NCBI GenBank assembly: GCA_017541265.1 | Contig: JAFXZK010000061.1 | Span: 1-34,644 of the forward strand | Reading direction: 5' to 3' | Source of the DNA: Bacteroidaceae bacterium | Lineage (GTDB): Bacteria > Bacteroidota > Bacteroidia > Bacteroidales > Bacteroidaceae | Length of the DNA: 34,644 bases | In this document: piece by piece, positions 7,154-15,628 of the stretch | How the letters are laid out: each line of letters starts with the position of its first letter | Numbering within the stretch: the stretch's first letter is position 1 | Made by a program: the position numbers and the translations under genes | Notes under the pieces: generated by a model | Told to the model about the DNA's origin: nothing | Database searches by the model: none | What the model saw: the letters and a program-made list of their open reading frames with translations, nothing else

Positions 7154-8389
7154 ATGAGCACTCAGGCGATGGACAAGGATCAGGGGAAACGACGTCCGGT
7201 CGATACCATGCGGCACCACCGTGAAAACGGATGGGACTACCGGGGACGTGCCATCTATCACTTCACCCTTCCTGTGGAGGCACGCTATCCGCTGTTCGGG
7301 GTTCTGGAGGGCGAGAGCGCAGAAAAGGCTTTCGTAAAGCTGAATCCATTTGGCCGACAGGTGTGCCGGATGCTGAGCGGGCTGGCACAGTTCTACGAAC
7401 AGAAGGGGTATGCGCTGAAGGTGTTGACACAGATGGTGATGCCCGACCATGTGCATTTGGTGATTCAGGTGCTCGAGCCTCTGCCGCAAAGCATAGGGGC
7501 GGTGGTCAGAGGGTTCAAGAGCGCATGCACGAAGATTTACAAGGAAGAGTATTTTTGTAGCGGCGAGAACGCCGCTAAAGTGCACGGGGAGGAAGCTTCC
7601 CAGGGAGGCGAGAACGCCGCTAAAGTGCACGGGGAAGGGGCTTCCCCTGAAGGCGAGAACGCCGCTAAAGTGCACGGAGAAGGGGAGAATGCCCCTGTGC
7701 ATTTTGCCCGCATTTTTGCGGGCAGGGGCAGCATCTGGCAGCAGGACCCGGCCTATTACCATGAGCGCATCCTTCACGCCCCCGGCCAGTTGCGCCGGAT
7801 GATTGACTACGTGAAGGACAACCCCCGCCGCCTTTGGCTCAAGACGAGGAACCCCGACCTCTTCCGCCTGCACAGACACACGGAAGTCCACGGCTTGTCG
7901 TTTACATCGATGGGCAACCACTTCCTCCTCGACTGGCCAGACCGACAGGCGGTGGAAGTGTCGCGAAGCGCCGTTGCAAATCAGGTGGAAGAACGGCTGC
8001 GGACGGTGCTGGCGGCGGCTCACAACGGGGCGGTCACTTATACGGCAGCCATCAGCAAGGGCGAGCAACGCATAGCCCGAACCTTACGCGAACAAGGCTA
8101 CCCGCTGGTTGTCCTTCTCAACGACGGCTTCCCCAAGGAAGGCTCGCCCCACGAACGTTACTACAAGCCCGGTGGCGTCTATTTCGAGGCGTGTTCAAAG
8201 GGGCAGCTGTTGCTCTTGGAACCCACCGAGCAAGTTTTCCAAGATGCCGGCATCCAATTGGCCGTCCAGGAGACTTTGCGCCGCAAGGCTGAAGCGCGGC
8301 ATTCCTACTATACGCCTATCCCGCTGGCAGCCCAGCGTTATCGCTTCGTGGCGCTCAACGAAATAGCTCAGCGGCTATCCCTAACATAA
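7154..8389 (+). CDS. REP-associated tyrosine transposase (RAYT / TnpA_REP family) with extra C-terminal domain
   Basis: Y1-type HUH transposases of this group process REP-like hairpins through a 5'-phosphotyrosine intermediate. The HUH motif is His99-Val-His101, in MPDHVHL, and the probable catalytic residue is Tyr219, in the DYVKDNP motif. Between them lie three in-frame 45-nt repeats (ENAAKVHGE-type peptide) and a strong DNA hairpin. After about residue 240 comes an extra domain of about 170 residues with TAAISKGEQRIAR, PLVVLLNDGF and FEACSKGQLLLLEP segments. These resemble the DprA/SLOG Rossmann fold, and I recall the arrangement from other Bacteroidetes RAYTs. The start at 7154 is chosen because a canonical promoter ends at 7125. 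It is a single gene with no flanking transposon ends seen. It ends 30 nt before the fumarase start. Confidence 0.88.
   Translation: MSTQAMDKDQGKRRPVDTMRHHRENGWDYRGRAIYHFTLPVEARYPLFGVLEGESAEKAFVKLNPFGRQVCRMLSGLAQFYEQKGYALKVLTQMVMPDHVHLVIQVLEPLPQSIGAVVRGFKSACTKIYKEEYFCSGENAAKVHGEEASQGGENAAKVHGEGASPEGENAAKVHGEGENAPVHFARIFAGRGSIWQQDPAYYHERILHAPGQLRRMIDYVKDNPRRLWLKTRNPDLFRLHRHTEVHGLSFTSMGNHFLLDWPDRQAVEVSRSAVANQVEERLRTVLAAAHNGAVTYTAAISKGEQRIARTLREQGYPLVVLLNDGFPKEGSPHERYYKPGGVYFEACSKGQLLLLEPTEQVFQDAGIQLAVQETLRRKAEARHSYYTPIPLAAQRYRFVALNEIAQRLSLT
7562..7681. repeat. three in-frame 45-nt repeats within the RAYT gene
   Basis: Copies start at 7562, 7607 and 7652 (period 45 nt, 15 codons; the last copy is partial). 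Each begins with the palindrome GGCGAGAACGCC. The first two continue into a second inverted repeat, such as GGGGAAGGGGCTTCCCC in copy 2. Confidence 0.93.
7690..7730. repeat. bulged REP-like hairpin within the RAYT gene
   Basis: The inner stem GCCCGCA-TTTT-TGCGGGC is at 7706-7723. The outer stem TGCCCCT (7690-7696) pairs with AGGGGCA (7724-7730), with a 9-nt bulge on one side only. This is a typical REP hairpin architecture, here in frame in coding sequence. Confidence 0.85.
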
Positions 8390-8419
8390 AATAAACTATT
8401 AACATATAAACTGAATACA

Positions 8420-10060
8420 ATGGCTGAATTTAAGTATGCCCCAATGTTCCAGATGGGCGAGGACAAGACAGAGTATCGCCTCCTGACGAAGGAGGGAGTA
8501 AGCGTAAGCGAATTTGAGGGTCACAAGATCCTGAAGGTCAGCAAGGAGGCGCTGACCCTGCTGGCACAGCAGTGTTTCCACGACGTGGAGTTCATGCTGC
8601 GCCGCGAACACAACCTGCAGGTTGCCAAGGTGCTGACCGACCCCGAGGCAAGCGAGAACGACAAGTATGTCGCCCTCCAGTTCCTGCGCAATGCCGACGT
8701 GGCAGCCAAGGGCGTGCTGCCCTTCTGCCAGGACACAGGCACCGCCATCATTCATGGCGAGAAGGGCCAGCAGGTGTGGACTGGCTTCGAGGATGAAGAA
8801 GCTCTGAGCCTGGGCGTGTTCAACACCTTCACGCAGGACAACCTCCGCTACTCGCAGAACGCCCCGCTGAACATGTACGACGAGGTGAACACGAAGTGCA
8901 ACCTGCCTGCCCAGATTGATATCGAGGCCGTGGAGGGTGCTGAGTACCGCTTCGTATGCGTGGCCAAGGGCGGCGGCTCTGCCAATAAGACTTACTTCTA
9001 CCCCATGACCAAGGCGCTCATCCAGAACGAGAAGACCCTGCTGCCCTGGCTGGTGGAGGAGATGAAGCACCTGGGCACAGCGGCCTGTCCTCCCTACCAC
9101 ATCTGCTTCGTCATTGGTGGTACCAGCGCCGAGAAGAACCTGCTGACCGTCAAGCTGGGCAGCATCAAGTACTACGACAACCTGCCCACGACGGGCGACG
9201 AGACAGGCCGCGCCTTCCGCGACATCGACCTTGAGGAGAAGCTCTTGAAGGAGGCACAGAAGATAGGCCTCGGCGCTCAGTTCGGCGGCAAGTACCTGGC
9301 TCACGACATCCGCGTGATTCGTCTGCCGCGTCACGGTGCGTCGCTGCCCGTCGGCATGGGCGTTAGCTGCTCTGCAGACCGCAACATCAAGGCGAAAATC
9401 AACGAGGACGGCATCTGGATTGAGAAGATGGACAACAACCCGTCGGAGCTGATTCCCGAGGAGCTGCGCAATCCGGGCGAAGGTCCCAAGGGCATAGAGA
9501 TTGACCTCGACAAAGGCATTGATGCCGTTCGTGCTGAACTGACCAAGTATCCTGTCAGCACCCGTGTGAACCTGAAAGGCACCATCATTGTGGCTCGCGA
9601 CATTGCCCACGCTAAGCTGAAGGCACGCCTCGATGCTGGCGAGGGTATGCCCCAGTACTTTAAGGACTATCCTGTGCTCTATGCCGGTCCTGCCAAGACA
9701 CCCGAGGGCTACCCCTGCGGCTCGATGGGTCCCACGACAGCCAACCGCATGGATCCATACGTTGATGAGTTCCAGGCCAATGGCGCATCGCTGGTGATGA
9801 TAGCCAAGGGCAACCGCACACAGCAGGTGACCGATGCCTGCAAGAAGCATGGCGGCTTCTACCTGGGTACTATCGGCGGCGTGGCTGCCGTACTGAGCCA
9901 GAGCAGCATCAAGAGCATCGAGTGCGTGGAATATCCTGAACTCGGCATGGAAGCCATCTGGAAGATTGACGTAGAGGACTTCCCGGCTTTCATCCTTGTG
10001 GACGACAAGGGCAACGACTTCTTCAAGCAGCTCAAGCCTTGGTGCCCCGCCTGCAAATAA
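8420..10060 (+). CDS. fumB: class I fumarate hydratase (iron-sulfur dependent)
   Basis: The enzyme interconverts fumarate and L-malate in the TCA cycle or the reductive fumarate branch used by anaerobic Bacteroidales. The 546-aa single chain carries the N-terminal and C-terminal fumarase domains together, as in E. coli FumA/FumB. Three cysteines, Cys103 (FCQDTGT), Cys223 (AACPPY) and Cys317 (SCSADRN), are spaced 120 and 94 residues apart and are the expected [4Fe-4S] ligands. The KGGGSAN and [11 protein letters not shown] segments are further signatures. A strong terminator follows, so it appears monocistronic. The choice of fumA or fumB as symbol is arbitrary. Confidence 0.96.
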   Translation: MAEFKYAPMFQMGEDKTEYRLLTKEGVSVSEFEGHKILKVSKEALTLLAQQCFHDVEFMLRREHNLQVAKVLTDPEASENDKYVALQFLRNADVAAKGVLPFCQDTGTAIIHGEKGQQVWTGFEDEEALSLGVFNTFTQDNLRYSQNAPLNMYDEVNTKCNLPAQIDIEAVEGAEYRFVCVAKGGGSANKTYFYPMTKALIQNEKTLLPWLVEEMKHLGTAACPPYHICFVIGGTSAEKNLLTVKLGSIKYYDNLPTTGDETGRAFRDIDLEEKLLKEAQKIGLGAQFGGKYLAHDIRVIRLPRHGASLPVGMGVSCSADRNIKAKINEDGIWIEKMDNNPSELIPEELRNPGEGPKGIEIDLDKGIDAVRAELTKYPVSTRVNLKGTIIVARDIAHAKLKARLDAGEGMPQYFKDYPVLYAGPAKTPEGYPCGSMGPTTANRMDPYVDEFQANGASLVMIAKGNRTQQVTDACKKHGGFYLGTIGGVAAVLSQSSIKSIECVEYPELGMEAIWKIDVEDFPAFILVDDKGNDFFKQLKPWCPACK

Positions 10061-10074
10061 AAGTTATACACATC

Positions 10075-10104
10075 AAAAAAGCCTCCCGCTAAGGAGGCTT
10101 TTTT
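10075..10104 (+). terminator. rho-independent terminator of fumarase
   Basis: An A6 run, GCCTCC, a 6-nt loop, GGAGGC, then T6. The stem is extended by the A/T flanks, making 12 bp in all. The symmetry means it can also stop transcription arriving from the minus strand. Confidence 0.93.
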
Positions 10105-10130
10105 AATGAATGTTCTACAACTTATTTGCT

Positions 10131-11192
10131 TTACCGGCGACCGCCACCGCGACTGCCACCCATTCCACCGCCGCGACTCATTCCGCCGCTGTGGCTGCCA
10201 CCCATTCCGCCGCCACGACTCATTCCGCCGCTGTGGCTGACGCCCATTCCTCCGCCACGACTGCCGCCAAAGCCGGAAGAACCGATACGGCTGCCGCCGC
10301 CAAAGCTTGCTCCCCCTCGGCTGCCGCCACCCATTTGGCTTCCGCCCATGTAGCTGCCTCTGCTTCCAGCACTCATTCTTGAACTGCTCCCGTCGAAAGA
10401 GTTGCCACGAGCCACGCCACCACGAACACCGCCGGGCTGTCCGGAAGTCATGCCACCACGATAGCCTCCGACACTTACACCGCCGCCACGATAACTTCCA
10501 TTCTGACCGACACTGGAACGGTGTCCGCCAAATTCAATACGATAGCCGTTACCACCGCCGCGCATTCCACCAGAGACTCCACCACGCATTCCGCCAGAAA
10601 CTCCACCGCCGCGTATTCCACCAGGAACTCCACCACGCATTCCAGCACCGCGATTACCGACACCCATGCGGGAGCCACCTGCGTGACCTACCATAGGACG
10701 ATGCATGTCGCGACCCCTTAGGCCACCGTTCCATACCGGGCGACGATTGGCATAGAAACCCGCGTGATGGTAGTAATGGCTGTGACCGCCACGATAGGAA
10801 ACCCATACGCTTGGACGGCCATAGTAGAAATAGTTGCGATTGTAATAACTGTAAACGGGAAAATACCAACCGCTTGCGCGCCACAGAATAGGACGGAGGA
10901 AATAGTCCGTTGCGAAGAGCAAGCTGAATTGCCAGTCGTGCAAGATGCAGCGGAAATCGTTCAAGCGATGGTTGTAGTAGGCTCCGCTGATGTCGGCAGG
11001 AGAATCGATACTGAGGAAATAGTCGAGGTTAATCTCGTAGGCATCGTTATACTGCTGGTCGTTGAGATTAAGCTCGTATGCCATCTTGTCCGTCAGGTAG
11101 AGAGCCTCTGCCTGTGCGCGACTGAAACTCATTGCGTTGGCACCCACCCAGGCTACCATCATAAACATTGCGGAGAAAAGAATCTTTTTCAT
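10131..11192 (-). CDS. secreted glycine-rich (RGG/SGGM) repeat protein
   Basis: The N-terminus is a signal peptide (MKKILFSAMFMMVAWVGANA). A conserved-looking N-terminal domain of about 100 residues follows, with LTDKMAYELNLNDQQYNDAYEIN and several Tyr/Phe/Trp-rich segments. From about residue 150 to the end the protein is low complexity: Gly, Arg, Ser and Met, including RGG and GGMSRGGG motifs. The last 40 or so residues derive from a 42-nt tandem repeat. It is presumably periplasmic or surface exposed, and the function is unknown. A -7 box (TACCTTTG, minus strand) lies at 11222-11229, about 30 nt upstream of the ATG. Confidence 0.8.
   Translation of the reverse strand: MKKILFSAMFMMVAWVGANAMSFSRAQAEALYLTDKMAYELNLNDQQYNDAYEINLDYFLSIDSPADISGAYYNHRLNDFRCILHDWQFSLLFATDYFLRPILWRASGWYFPVYSYYNRNYFYYGRPSVWVSYRGGHSHYYHHAGFYANRRPVWNGGLRGRDMHRPMVGHAGGSRMGVGNRGAGMRGGVPGGIRGGGVSGGMRGGVSGGMRGGGNGYRIEFGGHRSSVGQNGSYRGGGVSVGGYRGGMTSGQPGGVRGGVARGNSFDGSSSRMSAGSRGSYMGGSQMGGGSRGGASFGGGSRIGSSGFGGSRGGGMGVSHSGGMSRGGGMGGSHSGGMSRGGGMGGSRGGGRR
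10161..10268 (-). repeat. 42-nt tandem repeat in the glycine-rich gene
   Basis: Units begin at 10161, 10203 and 10245 (exact 42-nt spacing; the third is partial). They encode a 14-residue period containing SGGMSRGGGMGG. Confidence 0.9.
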
Positions 11193-11221
11193 AGTTCTGT
11201 CGTTTTAATTGTTTGATGGTG

Positions 11222-11229
11222 CAAAGGTA
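11222..11229 (-). promoter_or_regulatory. -7 element for the glycine-rich protein
   Basis: The minus-strand reading is TACCTTTG, matching TAnnTTTG, 30 nt upstream of the ATG. No clean TTTG is found at the expected -33 spacing. Confidence 0.4.
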
Positions 11230-11288
11230 GCCATTAAAACGACAGGAGGAACAAGGGTTTTCCCTAAACAGGAGGGGAAATGTCCTAA

Positions 11289-11304
11289 AAGCCCCCGGGG
11301 GCTT
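11289..11304 (-). terminator. GC-rich palindrome directly after nspC
   Basis: AAGCCCCCGGGGGCTT is a perfect 16-nt palindrome immediately adjacent to the nspC stop codon (11305-11307), followed on the minus strand by TTT. It probably terminates the PCMD-nspC transcript, although the tail is short. Confidence 0.5.
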
Positions 11305-12453
11305 CTAATCCATCCTGTCCCGATAGTCCTCGTAGCTGTAGCGGCGGAGCGTCTCGCGCGTGCCGTCTTCGTGCTCCAGAACAATGGAGGGATGCATGAT
11401 GCCGTTGAACATCGTGGTCTTGACGGTTGTGTAATGTATCATGTCCTCGAAGACAATCTCCTGGCCTATCTGCAACGGTTTGGGGAAACGCCAACTGCCC
11501 ATATAGTCGCCGCTCAGGCAGCTGTTTCCACCCAAACGATAAATGTTCTTCTCCTTGGCGTCGGGCATCGAAGCAGCTTCAAACGGAAGGCTCTCCGCAC
11601 CGCGCACGTCAGGCTGATAGGGCATCTCGAGGCAATCGGGCATGTGGCAGGTAAAGGACACATTCAGGATGGCGGTCTGTATGCCGTGGTTCTCCACAAT
11701 ATCGACCACTTCGCACACCAGCGGCCCCGTCTGCCAGGCAAAGGCGCTGCCGGGTTCCAAAATGATGTGCAAATGAGGATAGCGCTGGCGCAAACCCTTT
11801 AATATATATATAAGGTGTTCTACGTCGTAGTCCTTGCGCGTCATCAAATGACCTCCGCCGAGGTTAAGCCACTTCAGTTGGGGAAACCATTTGGCGAACT
11901 TGGCTTCGAGATGCTCCAGCGTATGCTCCAGCGCAGAGGCTGGACTCTCGCAATGGCAATGGCAGTGGAAACCCTCGATGCCCACCGGGAGCTGTTCGGG
12001 CAATTGCTCTGCAAGTACTCCGAAGCGGCTGCCGGGCGCACAGGGGTTGTAGAGTTCCGTCTCTATCTCACTATACTCGGGATTGACACGCAGGCCAAAG
12101 GAAACGGGATGCTCGTCGAAAGCCTGGATGATGGACTGCATCCGCTCATACTGCGAAAGAGAATTGAAGGTGACGTAACCGCTGCAATGCAGTATCTCGC
12201 TAAACTCATCTTCCTCGTAAGCTGGACTGTAGGTGTGGGCAAGGGAGCCGAACTCCTCCAGGGAAAGACGCGCTTCGCAAAGACTGCTGGCTGTGGTGTG
12301 GCGGATGTATTCGCGGAAGATGGGAAAGGTTCGCCACAGAGCAAACGCCTTGAAAGCAAGGATTATTTCCACACCAGCCTCGTCGGCCACATGCTTGATG
12401 AGTTGCAGGTTGCGGCGCAGCAACGATTCCTGAAACAGATAGTAGGCTCGCAT
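11305..12453 (-). CDS. nspC: carboxynorspermidine decarboxylase NspC
   Basis: NspC is a PLP-dependent, alanine-racemase-fold decarboxylase that makes spermidine or norspermidine from the carboxy precursor in the alternative polyamine route. The PLP lysine is probably Lys35, in ILAFKAFALW. The phosphate-binding NLGGGHL segment and the catalytic-site CLSGDYMG near the C-terminus are both present. The length of 382 aa is normal. The partner carboxynorspermidine dehydrogenase is not in this window. The ATG shares its A with the TGA of the upstream PCMD gene (TGATG), so translation is probably coupled. It ends in TAG. Confidence 0.95.
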   Translation of the reverse strand: MRAYYLFQESLLRRNLQLIKHVADEAGVEIILAFKAFALWRTFPIFREYIRHTTASSLCEARLSLEEFGSLAHTYSPAYEEDEFSEILHCSGYVTFNSLSQYERMQSIIQAFDEHPVSFGLRVNPEYSEIETELYNPCAPGSRFGVLAEQLPEQLPVGIEGFHCHCHCESPASALEHTLEHLEAKFAKWFPQLKWLNLGGGHLMTRKDYDVEHLIYILKGLRQRYPHLHIILEPGSAFAWQTGPLVCEVVDIVENHGIQTAILNVSFTCHMPDCLEMPYQPDVRGAESLPFEAASMPDAKEKNIYRLGGNSCLSGDYMGSWRFPKPLQIGQEIVFEDMIHYTTVKTTMFNGIMHPSIVLEHEDGTRETLRRYSYEDYRDRMD

Positions 12454-13412
12454 CAGTACACCAGCTTTACATTATCCACCCAAAGTGTGTTGCCTATCGT
12501 GCCGACGTATGCGCCGCCAGAACTGCTGTCGAACTTCAGGATGATATGCGTGGGAGCCTCTTCCGGCCCTGCCCAGCCTTCTTCCTGAATGGGGACGCAC
12601 TTCCCTTTACTGTTGAGAGCATGGAAGCCTGTCTCCCCGGACATCAGGCCCATACCTCCCTGATAGAAGCTCTCGCGGCTGATGTCGCCATAATGGATGG
12701 TGAAAGTCTGGCCCTCCTTCCAATCGGGGGTGTTCTCGCTAAAGTAGTGGTACATCGTGCCTACTCGCAAAGCATGAATGTTGCCGTCAGCATCCTCCCA
12801 ACGCTTCTGCAGCAGGCAAATAACCTGCCCCCTATCCTTTCCTGCCACTGTCTGACGGCGGCTGAACCCTGTCTCGCGAATACGGTCACCTCCCGGCGAA
12901 AAGTACTTGTAGTCGAACTTCAAAGCCTTAGGCTTCCTGTTGAATGGAACGCCGGAATTCATCTTGCTCATGGGGTCACTCGTTCCTGTTATCGGCTCCG
13001 TAAGCGAACCTAAGAAAATGCTGCCCGAAGCAAGCACACTGATATTGACAATGCCGACAGCCTTACAACTGACAATGTGCGTGCAGAGCTTTGCACACTG
13101 GCCGTCGCGATGCGTATCGGGATAGACGCTGATATTGGTCTTGACCACTCCGTACACTTTGGCATAGACGTTGCTACTGCCCCAAGGCGAACCGCCCTGA
13201 TTGGTGTAGGCACGGGCACCGTCGTAAGTTCCTTTTGGACCTATCTCGTAGAGCGTTTGCGTTTTGCCGCCTACAATCACACTCTCCTTGATGGTGCGTG
13301 TAATCCATGAATCGAAGTTTCCGAATTTAATCAACTCCTCTTCCGCCCACACACTGAAAGAGAACAGAGTGCTAAACACTCCAAGAAGGATTGCTTTCAA
13401 TTCACAACTCAT
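12453..13412 (-). CDS. secreted PCMD-domain protein
   Basis: The protein has 319 aa from the ATG at 13412. An in-frame TTG at 13445 is less likely, because the ATG gives a clear signal peptide ending SFSVWA before EEELIKFG. The rest fits the PCMD (putative carbohydrate metabolism domain) family, with FGNFDSW near the start, YKYFSPGGDR in the middle and the closing GxTLWVDNVKLVY beta-sandwich motif. These are typically exported Bacteroidales proteins that bind or process glycans, a role known only by association. A -7 box lies upstream at 13478-13485. Its stop codon overlaps the nspC start by 1 nt. Confidence 0.85.
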   Translation of the reverse strand: MSCELKAILLGVFSTLFSFSVWAEEELIKFGNFDSWITRTIKESVIVGGKTQTLYEIGPKGTYDGARAYTNQGGSPWGSSNVYAKVYGVVKTNISVYPDTHRDGQCAKLCTHIVSCKAVGIVNISVLASGSIFLGSLTEPITGTSDPMSKMNSGVPFNRKPKALKFDYKYFSPGGDRIRETGFSRRQTVAGKDRGQVICLLQKRWEDADGNIHALRVGTMYHYFSENTPDWKEGQTFTIHYGDISRESFYQGGMGLMSGETGFHALNSKGKCVPIQEEGWAGPEEAPTHIILKFDSSSGGAYVGTIGNTLWVDNVKLVY

Positions 13413-13477
13413 AAGCCTTAATCCGTAATAATTCCCTAATACCAATTCTCTAATCCCGATAACACCTTTTCGGTGTG

Positions 13478-13485
13478 CAAAGGTA
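13478..13485 (-). promoter_or_regulatory. -7 element for the PCMD-nspC operon
   Basis: The minus-strand reading is TACCTTTG. No TTTG is seen at the -33 position. A small CACC/GGTG hairpin lies in the predicted leader. Confidence 0.45.
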
Positions 13486-13513
13486 CGAAGAAATTCATAA
13501 TTCGGAGTCAGAA

Positions 13514-14107
13514 TTAAGAATTATTTGTACTTTTTAAGCAATACATACCCTCGTGCCTGATTTTTCTCCAAACGGCAGGGCAAAGTCCCTCCCCGTTGTA
13601 ATCGGGTTCAAAGGCGATGCGGCGGCGTATCTCCGTGCTGCTGATGTCGAGCAGAGGCGTGTCGGCAACGGTAACACCTTCTGGCACATCCTTTAGGGCA
13701 TAACCCGGTCGCGGATAGATGATGATGCGGTAGGCGGAAAGGATGTCCTTGCTGCGATACCAGTCAGGGAAGCGTTCCCAATTGTCCGCACCGATGACAA
13801 GCACGAACTCACGGTCTGGATGTTCCTTGCTCAAAGCCGAAAGCGTGTTATACATATAGGAAGGGCGCGGCAGGGAGAACTCACGGTCGCAGACCTCCAC
13901 GCCGGGCACATCCCTAACTGCCAGCCGAGCCAGATGGAGCCTCATATTGTCGTCGAGCAACTCTGTGTTCACCTTAAAGGGGTTCTGCGGCGAGACCAAC
14001 AGCCACATCTCGTCCACAAGGCCGCTGCCCAGAAGTGCTTTCGCGAGAGCGACGTGCCCCTCATGAATGGGGTTGAAGCTACCCCCGTAGATGCCTGTCC
14101 TTTTCAT
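13514..14107 (-). CDS. nadD: nicotinate-nucleotide adenylyltransferase NadD
   Basis: NadD adenylates nicotinate mononucleotide in NAD biosynthesis. The nucleotidyltransferase signature GGSFNPIHEGH is at residues 8-18. The VIGADNWERFPDW segment and the C-terminal ISSTEIRRRI motif complete the family pattern. The length of 197 aa is typical. It lies 38 nt downstream of gmk on the same strand and is probably the last gene of a yicC-gmk-nadD operon. Confidence 0.95.
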   Translation of the reverse strand: MKRTGIYGGSFNPIHEGHVALAKALLGSGLVDEMWLLVSPQNPFKVNTELLDDNMRLHLARLAVRDVPGVEVCDREFSLPRPSYMYNTLSALSKEHPDREFVLVIGADNWERFPDWYRSKDILSAYRIIIYPRPGYALKDVPEGVTVADTPLLDISSTEIRRRIAFEPDYNGEGLCPAVWRKIRHEGMYCLKSTNNS

Positions 14108-14145
14108 TATCGGAGTAATCAGAGTGTTCAGATTATTCGGAGTAT

Positions 14146-14715
14146 TCAGACATCAAGGAAATCCTTCAGCACTGCCACCGCTTCCTGCTTGGCCATCTCG
14201 AGGTCGTCGTTGACGAGGACACGGTCGAACTGCGGAGCGAACGACATCTCATATTCCGCCTTTGCCAGACGTTGCTCAATCTGCGCCATATCGTCAGTCT
14301 TTCTATTCATCAGACGCTCTCGAAGAGCCTCCACCGATGGCGGCTGGATGAAGATGCTCAATGCCTCAGCGCCATAGTAGCGCTTGATGTTGATGCCGCC
14401 TTTGACATCCACATCGAACACCACGTTCATGCCTGCTGCCAGCTTCTCTTCCACCTGACTCTTGAGCGTGCCGTAAAAGCGACCTTCATAGACTTCCTCA
14501 TATTCGAGGAAATCATTGTTCTCAATATGGCGGCGGAACTCCTCCTCGGACAGGAAATAGTAGTCCACGCCATCTCGTTCCTCTCCCCTCGGTGGTCTGC
14601 TGGTCGCGCTCACGCTAAACGCCAGCCTGAACTCCGGGTGCTCCTCCATCAGGTAGTGTACGATAGTGCTCTTCCCACTCCCGCTGGGAGCTGAAACAAT
14701 TAACAATTTTCCCAT
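14146..14715 (-). CDS. gmk: guanylate kinase
   Basis: Gmk phosphorylates GMP to GDP. The P-loop SAPSGSGKST is at residues 8-17. The GMP-binding region includes SRPPRGEERDGVDYYF, followed by NDFLEYEEVYEGRFYGT. The length of 189 aa is standard. The start lies 1 nt beyond the yicC stop codon, so the two are almost certainly co-transcribed. Confidence 0.97.
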   Translation of the reverse strand: MGKLLIVSAPSGSGKSTIVHYLMEEHPEFRLAFSVSATSRPPRGEERDGVDYYFLSEEEFRRHIENNDFLEYEEVYEGRFYGTLKSQVEEKLAAGMNVVFDVDVKGGINIKRYYGAEALSIFIQPPSVEALRERLMNRKTDDMAQIEQRLAKAEYEMSFAPQFDRVLVNDDLEMAKQEAVAVLKDFLDV

Positions 14716-14716
14716 A

Positions 14717-15595
14717 CTACATCACATTCAGCACCTGTTCCTTAATCTGCTCCAGTTCGTCCTTCATCTTGACCACGATGTTCTGCATCTCCGCCAAGTT
14801 ACTCTTGCTGCCCGTCGTGTTGATTTCGCGTCCCATCTCCTGGGCGATGAAGCCGAGCTTCTTCCCCTGACCGTGCCCCTCCTCCATCGTCTTGCGGAAG
14901 TACTGGAGGTGGTTGGCGAGGCGCTGCTTCTCCTCGTTGATGTCGAGCTTCTCGATGTAGTAAATCATCTCCTGCTCAAGGCGGTTCTTGTCATACTCGA
15001 CATCGGGGATGGAAGCCAAGCCGTCCATGATGCGCTGCCGAATCTTCTCCACACGCAACTTCTCGTAAGGCTCGATGCTGGTGAGCAGGGCAGCGATGTT
15101 GTCAAGCTTCTCCTCGAACTTCCGCTGCAACGCTTCGCCCTCCTGACTGCGGAAAGCCACAAGCTGGTCGATGGCCTGCTGCACGACCTCGCGGGCGACC
15201 TGCCACTCCTCTTCCGAGAGTTCCTGCAAGGCATCGTTGCGCGAAAGCACGTCCGGCATCCGAATCAGCGTATGCCAATAGTCGTCCGGCTCCGGGATGT
15301 TATACTTCACCGAAATGTCCAGCATCTGCCGGTAATAGGCTGCCACCAGTTCATCGTTAATAGGGCAGGCATCCGCCTGCTCCTGCTGCTCAATCCAAAG
15401 GTTGAACTCCACCTTGCCGCGCTCCAGCGCCTGCGTCACCATCGCCCGCACCTCCATCTCCTTCTCTCGGTAGATGGGAGCCACGCGCGTCGAAAGGTCG
15501 AGCGCTTTGCTGTTGAGTGACTTCACCTCTGCGATAATCTTCTTTCCCTGGAACACAGCCGAGGCCTTGCCGTATCCCGTCATTGATAATATCAT
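14717..15595 (-). CDS. yicC: YicC/YloC-family endoribonuclease
   Basis: The 292-aa protein has the family N-terminal MTGYGKA motif and the conserved C-terminal domain (GKKLGFIAQEMGREINTTGSKS, then the closing acidic/Lys helix). YicC/YloC proteins have been described as endoribonucleases acting on RNAs such as RyhB in E. coli, and most often sit next to gmk, as here. The frame ends in TAG 1 nt before gmk. The deleted YhcG gene lies directly upstream. Confidence 0.93.
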   Translation of the reverse strand: MILSMTGYGKASAVFQGKKIIAEVKSLNSKALDLSTRVAPIYREKEMEVRAMVTQALERGKVEFNLWIEQQEQADACPINDELVAAYYRQMLDISVKYNIPEPDDYWHTLIRMPDVLSRNDALQELSEEEWQVAREVVQQAIDQLVAFRSQEGEALQRKFEEKLDNIAALLTSIEPYEKLRVEKIRQRIMDGLASIPDVEYDKNRLEQEMIYYIEKLDINEEKQRLANHLQYFRKTMEEGHGQGKKLGFIAQEMGREINTTGSKSNLAEMQNIVVKMKDELEQIKEQVLNVM

Positions 15596-15628
15596 GTTCG
15601 TTGCTGTTTATTCAATTTTGTTATATCA

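Noticed and set aside
8399-9850. Long minus-strand open frame (483 codons) opposite fumarase
   Set aside because: It mirrors the fumarase codons, has no recognisable domain, and the sense strand carries all the cluster cysteines and signatures. It is a by-product of GC-rich codon use.
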